From NCBI GenBank assembly GCA_046565865.1, contig JBKHXU010000092.1:1-26280 (forward strand): a stretch of 26,280 nucleotides of DNA, given 5' to 3'. Both the position numbers and the translations under genes were made by a program. The notes under the pieces are model-generated. The model searched no databases. It saw nothing but the letters and a program-made list of their open reading frames with translations, and had not been told where the DNA came from. This document shows, in pieces, positions 8,101 to 14,840 of this stretch (the stretch's first letter is position 1; every line of letters begins with the position of its first letter). Source of the DNA: JBKHXU01 sp046565865 (GTDB taxonomy: Bacteria > Pseudomonadota > Gammaproteobacteria > Acidiferrobacterales > Sulfurifustaceae).

Positions 8101-8530
8101 CGGCGCCGATGTGCAACAAAAACTCCGTGCCCTCGACCGCGGCATTGACGTACGGCGTCTTGACGTCCAGCGAGCGTGGCACGCGACTGATGAAATGGGC
8201 GACGCCCGAGAGCAGGTCGAGCAGTCGCCGTCCGGGCTCCGGCGAAGCAAGCAGCGTGAGCGTCGTATGCTGGTCCAGGCGTACGACGGTCTCGCCGCGC
8301 AGCAACAGCGCCGCGCGGCCGCGACGTTGCACGCGCAGCGTGTCGCCGGGGCAGAAATAGTCGTGCAGACGAGCCGGGTGCCAGTCGCTAGCGTTGGCGT
8401 GGCGTGTTTCGAGCGTTCCTTGCAGCGAGACCAGCCGCGCCCAGTCGGTGCAGGGCGGTGTCTGCGCCGCGGCGACCCCGGCGTACGCCAGCAGGGCGAG
8501 TACCGGGTAAAACGCATGCGTGCGGGGCAT
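5147..8530 (-). CDS. FecR-domain, TPR-repeat, outer-membrane beta-barrel protein
   Basis: A 1127-residue exported protein. Residues 1-23 are a signal peptide (MPRTHAFYPV...AAAQ). About 30-180 is a FecR domain (CPGDTLRV; VKTPYVNAAVEGTEFLL; LTVYEGVV). About 210-590 is a run of roughly ten TPRs. About 600-1127 is beta-barrel sequence of alternating polar and aromatic strands, like TonB-dependent receptors but without a recognisable plug, ending KLVLSWN. The junction (DQDAADRGASQARIYKDIGF; FNPLF) resembles conserved segments I recall from other FecR-TPR-barrel proteins. ATG 8530 has GGAG 7 nt upstream and gives the best signal peptide; the frame is open to 8647. The CHASE2 cyclase gene lies 198 bp upstream. 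FecR proteins usually carry envelope signals; the precise role here is unknown. Confidence 0.8.
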   Translation of the reverse strand: MPRTHAFYPVLALLAYAGVAAAQTPPCTDWARLVSLQGTLETRHANASDWHPARLHDYFCPGDTLRVQRRGRAALLLRGETVVRLDQHTTLTLLASPEPGRRLLDLLSGVAHFISRVPRSLDVKTPYVNAAVEGTEFLLHIGADQILLTVYEGVVRAANEAGETRIGAGEAITVARGRAPTPYALVRSRDAVHWALYYPPLVYYRPEELAERPTMRRALDAERRGDVDAAIEALTDIDDTRVLTYRAALLLNVGRADAARADLERALARTPGDSDALALASLLATARDDRAEAMRLAQAAVDAASPSPAAWLALSYARQAEFNLDGARAAVERAVEAAPENALARARLAEMALSLGDLNAALAAAETAVTHDPSLARAHMVRGFVHLARIETAAAAAAFERAITLDSADPLSRLGLGLAKIRDGDLAGGRLEIEIAASLDPGNSLVRSYLGKAYYEERRDRLAGDQLGLAKQLDPNDPTPWFYDAIRKQSENRPVEALQDVQQSIARNDNRAVYRSRLALDQDAADRGASQARIYKDIGFQQLAVQEAAVALAADPANAPAHRFLAELYAGMRRHEIGRASEALQSQLLQPLNINPVPPQLAETDINILSGAGPVGAGFGEFNPLFERERFTVQAAGVAGGNGTRGEELVHAGLQGKVSYSLGQFHHETAGFRPNNDLDIDVYNAFVQTTANPNSSMQLEFRSRKQENGDLAMRFDPGNFSSALRQTRDEDTARFGYRLAPSPNAALIFSTIYRDTDFTRKDSQVVAPVGPFGPIVSTEDRREDIQGYNAEIQTLWHAGSQRYVFGVGYYEGDEKTNPGVLITSGPVVLVSDTATTTAKQEHANVYAYAHSNLSSTLAITLGASADSLRYGSLETNQVNPKLGATWNATPSTLVRLAAFRVFKRSLVSNQTIEPSQVAGFNQFFDDLTDTDSKRYGIALDHNIAANLFTGLELSRRKLDVPIFGTGTVVTRTENQEEQMHRAYLYWTPHSTVAVGTEYYMEDFERDPSSTISLNRPLALDTRRLPVILGFFSPSGLFARLTATHFRQNIEQQIATGGTTSDSDSFWIADLALGYRLPKRYGLLSFEVKNLFDEKFNFHDTDFQSGLPRLPLVQPDRLALIKLVLSWN

Positions 8531-8728
8531 ATTGAAACTCCGCATCCTCGTTATTTCTTCTTGTTGGTGTGTACGAGCCAGCCGGAGCGAGATTCGGGCT
8601 GACTCTCCGGCTACCGCGCTGAATCGAGATGCCGGCACATGCCGCATCCCGGTAGATCCCTGGCGCCGGTTATCACGCTACGCGGTTACTCTAACGCCGG
8701 CGTGTGCGTTAAACCAGACCCAAAAGAG

Positions 8729-10960
8729 TCATGGCGAGGGCGGATCGCACAGGTACACCGCGCCGTCGCGCAATGCATCGCCGCCGGCGAGGCAGCGCCG
8801 CGCAAGCTCACCGTAGAACGCGCATGGCGGATCGCGGTGCTCATCCCACAACGCCTGGAACGCCTCGGCCGCCTGTGCGAAGTGGCGGTTGTAAAACAAT
8901 TCCAAGGCGTCGGCGAATTGGCGGTGTAACGTCTCCGCCCCGTTCGCGGTTGCGCATAACTGGTGCACCGCCACCGGAACGGTCTTCCCGCGCAGCACGA
9001 ACCGGCCGAGCGGGCGGGTGGGGAACCCGGCCAGGTCGACCAACGTTTCCGCCGAGACGACCAGCGGTACGCCAAGGGTGCGCCCCAGGACCTGCAACCG
9101 GGAGGCGGTGTTCACCATGTCGCCCACGGCGCGGTACTCGTAGTGATCCATGGCGCCGACATTGCCGAGCATGACCTCACCCGCGTGGATGCCGATGCGC
9201 GTCGGCAGCGGCGGGGTGGTTGTCGTATTGAAACGTTCGAGACCTTCCAAAATTTCGATCGCGGCGCGACAGGCGCGCTGGCGCAGCGCCGGGTCCGGGC
9301 GGGGGCTCACCCATAGCGCGACCATCGCATCGCCGACCACGTCGGACACGATACCGCCGTGCCGGCGCACGGGTGTGAACACCACTTCGTAGTACCGATT
9401 CATCAGCGTGCGCAACGCGTCCGGCGCCAAGCGCTCCGCGACAGCGGTATAGCGTTCAACATCGCTCGTGATGCATACGCCGTAGACCAGCCGGCCGAGC
9501 TGGTCCACCGCGCCGCCGCGCGCCAAGCGGTCGACGGCATCATCGGGCAGGTAATAGCCGAAGGCGCGGCGTATGACGCGGCGCTCGCGACGCGCCTCGG
9601 CGTGTCGCACCAGTATGCCGGTCATCAATGCCGCCGGCCATTGCAGCAACAGCGGCACTATCAATGGAAACCAGCGGGCATACAGCGCGAACTGGGTATG
9701 CGCGAGCGCTAGCAGGGCGCCGATGGCGAGCGCGCTGGCGCCGAGCGTCGCCCGGGTGCCAAGGACGGTGGCCATGAACCCAGTGGCCAATCCCCAGAGT
9801 GCGAGCACTCCGGCCTGCATCGCCGGCGATAGCGGTCGCACGTCCGTACCATGAAGCAGATTGGCGAAGGCGGTGGCGAGGATTTCCACGCCGCTTAGGT
9901 CGACCCCGTCGGGTCGCGAGTAGACGGTATAGAAGTAGTCCTTCTGTTCCGGTTGGTAACGTTCCGCGAAGCCGACGAACACCGCTTTGTCCTTGAGGCC
10001 TAGGAGCGGTTGCGTCAGAGCGGTGTGGTAGCCGATGGTGGTAAGCGTGCGTGCCGGCCCGTAATAGTTCAGATAACGCCGCTCCGGACCGGTGATCGTG
10101 TCGAGCAGCGCGGTGAGTCGGCGCCCACGCTCATCGGTTGCTGCGGCGAGTGCCGTCCGCATCGTGTCCAGCGCCGCCGCGTCGCGCCCGAGTGTGGCGC
10201 GCAGCTGTTGCGCCAATGGCCCGATGTCGCGCACGGCCGCGACCGGTGCCGGCACCGGCGGCGCGCCCGCGCTTGCGGCCGCCGCGGCAAGCTTGTCCTG
10301 GTAGGGCATCATATACAAATGCAGCGCGCTTACCGGCAGCGTCGCCGCGTCGCCCGCGCTGGTCTTGTACGTCCAGAATTGGTTGATGCGCACCGGCACC
10401 TTCGGCAGCGGAAACGGCGCCAGTGCGCGGGCGCTTTGCGCGAGCGGGGCAACCGGCGGCTGGATGCGCTCGATCACTGCCTCAGAACCCCCGGGGAGCG
10501 GCAACGTTTCTTTTTTCAGGTAGGCGAAGAGGGCGACGTTGCCCGCGCGCCGCAGCGCGGCGCCGAAGCGGGCGTCGCCAGCCGGATCGCGCGCCTCGCC
10601 GAAGAACATGTCGAATACGATCACCGCCGCGCCGGCGGCGGCCAAGCGATCGACCAGATCGGCGTGCAGCGTGCGCGGCCAGCGGCGGGGTTCGTTGGGT
10701 AGCTTAAGCTGCGCCGCCGAGTCGCGATCAATGGCGACGATGACGACCTCGGGCGGCGGTGGGGTCGGACCGCGCAGCGTGAAGAGTGCCGCGAGCCCGA
10801 GATTTTCCTCGAGCGCCTGGCCCCATGGACTCAAGCCGAGGGCGACGCCGCCCAGCCCGAGGCACACGCCGGCGATGACGGCGGCACGCAACCGCCGCGG
10901 TCGATAGCGCCGGGTCGCGGCCGGTGCGTTAGCGGCCGGCGCTACACGTGGTGCTTCCAT
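8729..10960 (-). CDS. CHASE2-domain class III adenylate/guanylate cyclase
   Basis: A 743-residue membrane protein. One membrane segment lies at about 25-45, then a periplasmic CHASE2 sensor (about 50-370, with VIVAIDRDS and GAAVIVFDMFFGEA), then three membrane segments (about 380-450), a class III cyclase domain (about 490-665) and a short TPR-like tail. Metal-binding aspartates D500 (ITSDVERY) and D544 (VVGDAMVALW) and transition-state residues N617 and R621 (VNTASR) are present. The two purine-specifying positions hold D540 and R610 instead of the usual Lys and Asp/Thr, so substrate choice is uncertain. The enzyme should make cAMP or cGMP in response to a periplasmic cue. It diverges from a CRP-like gene across 48 bp and precedes the FecR protein gene; CHASE2 cyclases and FecR proteins are often neighbours. 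Confidence 0.88.
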   Translation of the reverse strand: MEAPRVAPAANAPAATRRYRPRRLRAAVIAGVCLGLGGVALGLSPWGQALEENLGLAALFTLRGPTPPPPEVVIVAIDRDSAAQLKLPNEPRRWPRTLHADLVDRLAAAGAAVIVFDMFFGEARDPAGDARFGAALRRAGNVALFAYLKKETLPLPGGSEAVIERIQPPVAPLAQSARALAPFPLPKVPVRINQFWTYKTSAGDAATLPVSALHLYMMPYQDKLAAAAASAGAPPVPAPVAAVRDIGPLAQQLRATLGRDAAALDTMRTALAAATDERGRRLTALLDTITGPERRYLNYYGPARTLTTIGYHTALTQPLLGLKDKAVFVGFAERYQPEQKDYFYTVYSRPDGVDLSGVEILATAFANLLHGTDVRPLSPAMQAGVLALWGLATGFMATVLGTRATLGASALAIGALLALAHTQFALYARWFPLIVPLLLQWPAALMTGILVRHAEARRERRVIRRAFGYYLPDDAVDRLARGGAVDQLGRLVYGVCITSDVERYTAVAERLAPDALRTLMNRYYEVVFTPVRRHGGIVSDVVGDAMVALWVSPRPDPALRQRACRAAIEILEGLERFNTTTTPPLPTRIGIHAGEVMLGNVGAMDHYEYRAVGDMVNTASRLQVLGRTLGVPLVVSAETLVDLAGFPTRPLGRFVLRGKTVPVAVHQLCATANGAETLHRQFADALELFYNRHFAQAAEAFQALWDEHRDPPCAFYGELARRCLAGGDALRDGAVYLCDPPSP

Positions 10961-10970
10961 GGGCTTACGT

Positions 10971-10976
10971 TATCAT
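10971..10976 (+). promoter_or_regulatory. Candidate -10 of the CRP-like gene in the 48-bp divergent gap
   Basis: TATCAT, 32 nt before the ATG at 11009, is the best -10 in the gap. A good -35 is not visible upstream, where the sequence is already cyclase coding. No TGTGA-type operator was found in the gap, so autoregulation by the CRP-like protein is not supported here. Confidence 0.3.
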
Positions 10977-11008
10977 TCGCCCCCGACGCCGACAAAAAGA
11001 GCGAACCC

Positions 11009-11656
11009 ATGCGCTTCCTCGATAAGGTACCGCTGTTCGCAGGCCTGCCGCGCGCCGACCTCGATCGTCTTGCGGCGCTCGCCACCACCCGTACGTTCCC
11101 CCGTCGCTCGCACATTGTGCGCGAGGGCGAACGCTCGGATGCGCTGTACGTCGTGCTGTATGGCCGGCTCAAGTGCTATGTGAGCGACAACGCGGGTGAC
11201 GAGGTGATCCTCGGCATGATCCGCGCCGGCGATTGCTTCGGCGAGATGGCACTGATCGACGATACCCCGCGCTCGGCGTCGGTCATGACGCTCGATGCCA
11301 CGCGTCTCGCGATCATCGCCAAGGACGCGTTCAAGCAATGTCTGGCGGCGCGCCCGGAAATGGCATTGAACCTGCTGAAGGCGCTCAATCGGCGCGTGCG
11401 CCTACTGACGGGCAACGTCAAGAGCTTCGCGTTGCTCGACATCGCCGGGCGTCTGGCGCGCACGCTCACGGAGCTCGCGGTGCCGCATGGTGATGGCTTT
11501 ATCGTCGAGCAGCGCGTCACGCATCAGGAGTTGGCGAACATGGTGGGATCGTCGCGCGAGATGGTGACGCGCGCGCTGAAGGATCTGGTGCGTCACGGTT
11601 ACATATCGATCGAGCGGCGGCATATCGTCGTGCACCCTTCCATGCCGCGCGACTGA
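11009..11656 (+). CDS. CRP/FNR-family transcription regulator (cyclic-nucleotide receptor type)
   Basis: A 215-residue protein with the full CRP layout. The phosphate-binding cassette is F77-G-E-M-A-L-I...P-R88-S89-A-S, with the Glu, Arg and Ser that hold the cyclic phosphate in CRP. The long dimer helix ends in FALLDIAGRLARTL, very like CRP's FLDVTGRIAQTL. The recognition helix SSREMVTRALKDL keeps Arg183, Glu184 and Arg188, which in CRP read TGTGA half-sites. At the C-helix positions matching E. coli CRP Thr127-Ser128, a by-eye alignment gives Leu-Thr, so ligand preference may differ. There is no FNR-type cysteine cluster at the N terminus. It is divergent from the CHASE2 cyclase, which suggests that enzyme's product is its ligand; CRP-type sites occur at 4354-4369 and 4637-4652. 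Confidence 0.88.
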   Translation: MRFLDKVPLFAGLPRADLDRLAALATTRTFPRRSHIVREGERSDALYVVLYGRLKCYVSDNAGDEVILGMIRAGDCFGEMALIDDTPRSASVMTLDATRLAIIAKDAFKQCLAARPEMALNLLKALNRRVRLLTGNVKSFALLDIAGRLARTLTELAVPHGDGFIVEQRVTHQELANMVGSSREMVTRALKDLVRHGYISIERRHIVVHPSMPRD

Positions 11657-11676
11657 ATCCGCATCGCGGGCCGCGG

Positions 11677-11856
11677 TCAGTCCTTCGGTCCGGCAATCAG
11701 CCAGATCAGCAGGCCCAGAACCGGCAGCAATAGAATCAGCACGATCCAAAAGACCTTTGCTCCCGTGGTCGCGCCGCTCTGGACAATGCGCACGATGGCC
11801 CAGACATCGGCGATCAGAACGATGAGGCCGAATAGACCACCCACGTGAATCTCCAT
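11677..11856 (-). CDS. Small PLDc_N-domain membrane protein
   Basis: A 59-residue protein with two membrane helices (GGLFGLIVLIADVWAIV and VFWIVLILLLPVLGLLIWLI), ending AGPKD. The LLPVLGLLIW...GP pattern is characteristic of PLDc_N (phospholipase D/nuclease N-terminal membrane domain) peptides. These occur as stand-alone small proteins of unknown function. AAGGAG lies 7 nt before the ATG. It begins 18 bp after the mscL stop codon on the same strand, so the two form an operon. It converges with the CRP-like gene, whose stop is 20 bp away. Confidence 0.75.
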   Translation of the reverse strand: MEIHVGGLFGLIVLIADVWAIVRIVQSGATTGAKVFWIVLILLLPVLGLLIWLIAGPKD

Positions 11857-11874
11857 CCGTTTCTCCTTGTGTGC

Positions 11875-12246
11875 CTACGTTACGGGCGGTGTCACCGCTG
11901 TTGCGGGCACACCGCCGCGTATGCGGTTGACGAACTTGACCGCCATGAAGATAGCGAACGCGATGATCAGGAAATCTACGATCGCGCTGATGAAGGCGCC
12001 GTATTTCAAAAGCGGCGCGCCGGCCTGTTCCGCGGCGGCGAGCGTCTCGTACGTCTTGCCGCTTAAGTTCCAATGGAGGTGTCGAAAATCCACGCCGCCG
12101 AGCAGCAGCCCGATCGGCGGCATGATGAGGTCTTTCACCAGCGAGTCCACGACTTTGCTGAACGCGGCGCCGATGACGATGCCGACCGCCATGTCGATCA
12201 TGTTGCCCTTGACGGCGAAGGTGCGAAATTCGTTGGCCCATGTCAT
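11875..12246 (-). CDS. mscL: Large-conductance mechanosensitive channel MscL
   Basis: A 123-residue protein, a usual MscL length though slightly short. The N-terminal amphipathic helix and pore-lining first membrane helix are classic (EFRTFAVKGNMIDMAVGIVIGAAF in part, then KVVDSLVKDLIMPPIGLL). A periplasmic loop follows, then the second membrane helix (FLIIAFAIFMAVKFVNRI). The Ala/Thr/Pro C-terminal tail is short and lacks the long charged helical bundle of the E. coli protein. It opens in the inner membrane under hypo-osmotic tension and releases solutes. GGAG precedes the ATG at good spacing. It is the first gene of a two-gene unit with the PLDc_N peptide. Confidence 0.96.
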   Translation of the reverse strand: MTWANEFRTFAVKGNMIDMAVGIVIGAAFSKVVDSLVKDLIMPPIGLLLGGVDFRHLHWNLSGKTYETLAAAEQAGAPLLKYGAFISAIVDFLIIAFAIFMAVKFVNRIRGGVPATAVTPPVT

Positions 12247-12357
12247 TGTGGTTCTCCGGGTTGGGATCGGTTTACGCTACCGTTGAAACGAGGCGCCGGC
12301 AATGCGAGGTGGCGGTAAACATGACACAATACCCGCCGTCACACTAGGCTATAACGC

Positions 12358-13167
12358 ATGACAAAAACCGGAAACCAGAATCTCGCGCTATTTTGCGATT
12401 TCGAAAACGTCGCGCTTGGCGTGCGCGATGCCAAGTACGCCCAGTTCGACATCGACAAGGTGTTGGAGCGGTTACTGCTCAAGGGATCGATCGTGGTCAA
12501 AAAGGCCTATTGCGATTGGGAGCGCTACAAGGAATTCAAGGCGCCGATGCACGAGGCCGCGTTCGAGCTGATCGAGATCCCGCACGTACGCATGTCCGGC
12601 AAGAACTCGGCCGATATTCGCCTGGTCGTCGATGCGCTCGATCTGTGTTACACCAAGTCGCACGTCGACACCTTCGTCATCATCAGCGGCGACTCCGATT
12701 TTTCCCCACTCGTGAGCAAGCTGCGCGAGAACGACAAGACCGTCATCGGCGTCGGCGTCAAGAACGCGACCTCGGACTTGTTGATGTCGAACTGCGACGA
12801 GTTTATTTTTTACGACGACCTGGTGCGCGACGAGCATCGCAAGCAAGGCCGTCGCCGCGGCGGCGCTAAGCGTGCGCCCGCCGCCAAACCGGACGCGAAG
12901 GGCGAGGACGACAAGAAGCAAGAGGCGCTTGACCTCGTCATGGAAACGGTCGAGGCGCTGTTCAAGGATCGCGGCGAGGAGGAAAAAGTGTGGGGCTCGA
13001 TGGTCAAGCAGGCCATCAAGCGCCGCAAACCCGGCTTCGACGAGAGCTACCACGGCTTCGGCACCTTCGGTAAGTTGCTGGAGGAGGCGCAGGCGCGCAA
13101 GCTGTTGTCGTTGGAGCGCGATGAGAAATCCGGCGGCTACATCATCAAGGCATTCACGCATGAGTGA
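12358..13167 (+). CDS. NYN-domain (PIN-like) protein with C-terminal OST-HTH/LOTUS domain
   Basis: A 269-residue protein. Residues 8-160 are a NYN/LabA-like PIN nuclease domain with acidic active-site candidates D14 (CDFENV), D86 (NSADIRLVVDA), and D112 and D114 (ISGDSDFSPLV). A Lys/Arg/Ala/Asp-rich linker (about 162-190) leads to a helical C-terminal region (about 192-265, WGSMVKQAIKRRKPGFDE and FGTFGKLLEEAQARKLLSL) that fits an OST-HTH/LOTUS RNA-binding fold. NYN proteins are predicted or shown metal-dependent RNases; this one probably targets RNA in the cytoplasm. Its 3' end overlaps the next gene by 8 nt, implying translational coupling with a flavin oxidoreductase, a pairing with no obvious shared pathway. 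Confidence 0.88.
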   Translation: MTKTGNQNLALFCDFENVALGVRDAKYAQFDIDKVLERLLLKGSIVVKKAYCDWERYKEFKAPMHEAAFELIEIPHVRMSGKNSADIRLVVDALDLCYTKSHVDTFVIISGDSDFSPLVSKLRENDKTVIGVGVKNATSDLLMSNCDEFIFYDDLVRDEHRKQGRRRGGAKRAPAAKPDAKGEDDKKQEALDLVMETVEALFKDRGEEEKVWGSMVKQAIKRRKPGFDESYHGFGTFGKLLEEAQARKLLSLERDEKSGGYIIKAFTHE

Positions 13168-14509
13168 CATGAGCGCCGTCACCTACGAGCAGCGCAAGCA
13201 GGCGTTGATCGGCCAGCTGCGCGCCTCGGGTGCCGGCGCGCTCAGGCTGGCGAAGGACACGTCCAACCTGTTCCGCGATCGCAAAGCCACGGCCGCGCAG
13301 CGGCTCGATGTGCGTAGCTTCAACAACGTGCTCGCGGTGGACGCCGAGCACGGTACCGTTACCGTCGAGGGTATGACGCCGTATGCCAAGCTGGTCGACG
13401 AGTGTCTTAAGCACGGCGTGATGCCGTGCGTGGTGCCGCAGTTGAAATCCATCACCATCGGCGGCGCCGTCACCGGCTGCGGCATCGAGTCGTCGTCGTT
13501 TCGCTATGGCTTGGTGCACGAGACGGTGCAGGAGCTGGAGGTGCTGCTCGGCGACGGGCGCGTGATCACGTGCACGCCGCACAATGAGCACAAGGACTTG
13601 TTCTACGGCTTTCCCAATTCCTACGGCACGCTCGGTTATGCGTTGAAGCTGGTCGCCAAGACCGTGCCGGTAAAAGATTACGTCGAGCTGACGCACGTGC
13701 GCCACGACGACCCGGCGCGGTTCTTCGCCGACATCGAGCGCTGGTGCAATACCGATGTCGATTTCGTCGATGGCGTGATCTTCGGTCCGCGCGAGATGTA
13801 CGTCACCCTCGGCCGGTTTCGCGATAGCGCCCCGTATACCAGCGACTACACCTACGAGCGCATTTACTACAAGTCGATCCGCGAACGCACCAGCGACTAC
13901 CTGACGACGCACGATTACATCTGGCGCTGGGACACGGACTGGTTCTGGTGCTCGAAGAACGTGCTGGCGCAAAACCCGTTGATACGCCGGCTGTATGGGC
14001 GCAAACGGCTGAACTCGGTGACCTATACCAAGATCATGCGCTGGAACAGTCGCGCCGGGCTCATGGGTCGCCTGCATCGGATGCTCGGCATTCACACCGA
14101 GTCGGTGATCCAGGACGTCGAGGTGCCGCTTGCGCGCTGCGCCGAGTTCTTCCGTTTTTATTTCGACACCATTCGGTTTACGCCGGTGTGGGTGTGCCCC
14201 ACGCGGCCGTACCGCGACGACGTCCAGTTTGATTTGTATCGCATGCGGCCGAACACGCTGTACGTCAATTTCGGATTTTGGGACGTCATCCGCGGGCGCA
14301 AGCCGTTGCCGCCCGGGCACTACAATCGCCAGATCGAGCGCACGGTAGCGGCGCTCGGCGGCATGAAATCGTTATACTCCGATTCGTTCTACACGCCCGA
14401 CGAATTTTGGGCGATCTATAATCGGCCGGCGTACGACGCGCTCAAGGCCAAGTACGACGCCGGCGGTCGTTTGAAAAACTTATACGCCAAGTGTGTGCTA
14501 CGGGAATGA
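13160..14509 (+). CDS. FAD-binding oxidoreductase, DIMINUTO/DHCR24-like
   Basis: A 449-residue protein. The N-terminal half is a PCMH-type FAD-binding domain: SFNNVLAVDAEHGTVTVEGM, then VVPQLKSITIGGAVTGCGIE, and GYALKLVAKTV. The C-terminal half (with VWVCPTRPYRDD and LYVNFGFWDVIRGR) matches bacterial relatives of plant DIMINUTO and animal delta24-sterol reductase. It would catalyse flavin-dependent reduction or oxidation of a lipid-like substrate, not identifiable here. ATG 13160 overlaps the NYN gene by 8 nt; an in-frame ATG at 13169 is an alternative start. Its stop overlaps the next start (TGATG), so the three plus-strand genes form one translation-coupled unit. No signal peptide is visible. 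Confidence 0.85.
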   Translation: MSDMSAVTYEQRKQALIGQLRASGAGALRLAKDTSNLFRDRKATAAQRLDVRSFNNVLAVDAEHGTVTVEGMTPYAKLVDECLKHGVMPCVVPQLKSITIGGAVTGCGIESSSFRYGLVHETVQELEVLLGDGRVITCTPHNEHKDLFYGFPNSYGTLGYALKLVAKTVPVKDYVELTHVRHDDPARFFADIERWCNTDVDFVDGVIFGPREMYVTLGRFRDSAPYTSDYTYERIYYKSIRERTSDYLTTHDYIWRWDTDWFWCSKNVLAQNPLIRRLYGRKRLNSVTYTKIMRWNSRAGLMGRLHRMLGIHTESVIQDVEVPLARCAEFFRFYFDTIRFTPVWVCPTRPYRDDVQFDLYRMRPNTLYVNFGFWDVIRGRKPLPPGHYNRQIERTVAALGGMKSLYSDSFYTPDEFWAIYNRPAYDALKAKYDAGGRLKNLYAKCVLRE

Positions 14510-14832
14510 TGAAACGATATTTTGCTGCTGCGGGACTGATATGGGCGGCGACGGTCAGCGGCTGCGTTTTCGTGCAGCCGACCGAAGCCGGAAAAAAGGT
14601 GCGAGTGCTAACGGCGGACGAGGTCGATCGCTGTCGCTCGCTCGGCAATGTGACGTCGACCGTGCAGGAACGCGTCGGTGTCATCATCCGGCGCCAGGAC
14701 ACGGTCGAGGACGACGTGCTGCAAAACGCCAAGAACGCCGCGGCGGATATGGGCGGCGATACCATTGTCGCCGTCAGCGCGCTCGAAGCCGGCAAACAAA
14801 CCTTCGGCGTGTATCGCTGCCTCGGTCCATAG
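14509..14832 (+). CDS. DUF4156-type lipoprotein
   Basis: A 107-residue protein with a signal peptide and lipobox (VSGC, Cys19). The mature part (VRVLTADEVDRCRSLGNV, then NAKNAAADMGGDTIVAV, then GVYRC) matches the short periplasmic DUF4156 family: a paired cysteine near each end of the domain and the N-A-A-D-M-G-G-D-T core. Function of the family is unknown. The start overlaps the previous stop (TGATG); ATG 14506 directly before it is an equally usable start. It ends 8 bp before the stop of the convergent gene on the minus strand. Confidence 0.82.
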   Translation: MKRYFAAAGLIWAATVSGCVFVQPTEAGKKVRVLTADEVDRCRSLGNVTSTVQERVGVIIRRQDTVEDDVLQNAKNAAADMGGDTIVAVSALEAGKQTFGVYRCLGP

Positions 14833-14840
14833 TTCGGGCG

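Noticed and set aside
6845..8602. 585-codon plus-strand open frame opposite the FecR-TPR gene
   Set aside because: It is the antisense shadow of a clear FecR/TPR coding region: Arg/Gly-rich, no domain, no ribosome-binding site.
8581..8611. 7-bp inverted repeat GCCGGAG/CTCCGGC upstream of the FecR-TPR gene
   Set aside because: 17-nt loop and no match to a known leader or riboswitch; likely chance in GC-rich sequence.
10961..11008. Search for a CRP operator in the cyclase/CRP-like divergent gap
   Set aside because: No TGTGA-N6-TCACA-like sequence is present; autoregulation is not supported.
12318..12345. TGTGA-like sequence upstream of mscL on the minus strand
   Set aside because: The second half-site does not match at the required 6-nt spacing.
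12350..12355. TATAAC as -10 of the NYN gene
   Set aside because: A start 7 nt downstream would fall inside the coding region after the ATG, so it would need another start codon; not supported.
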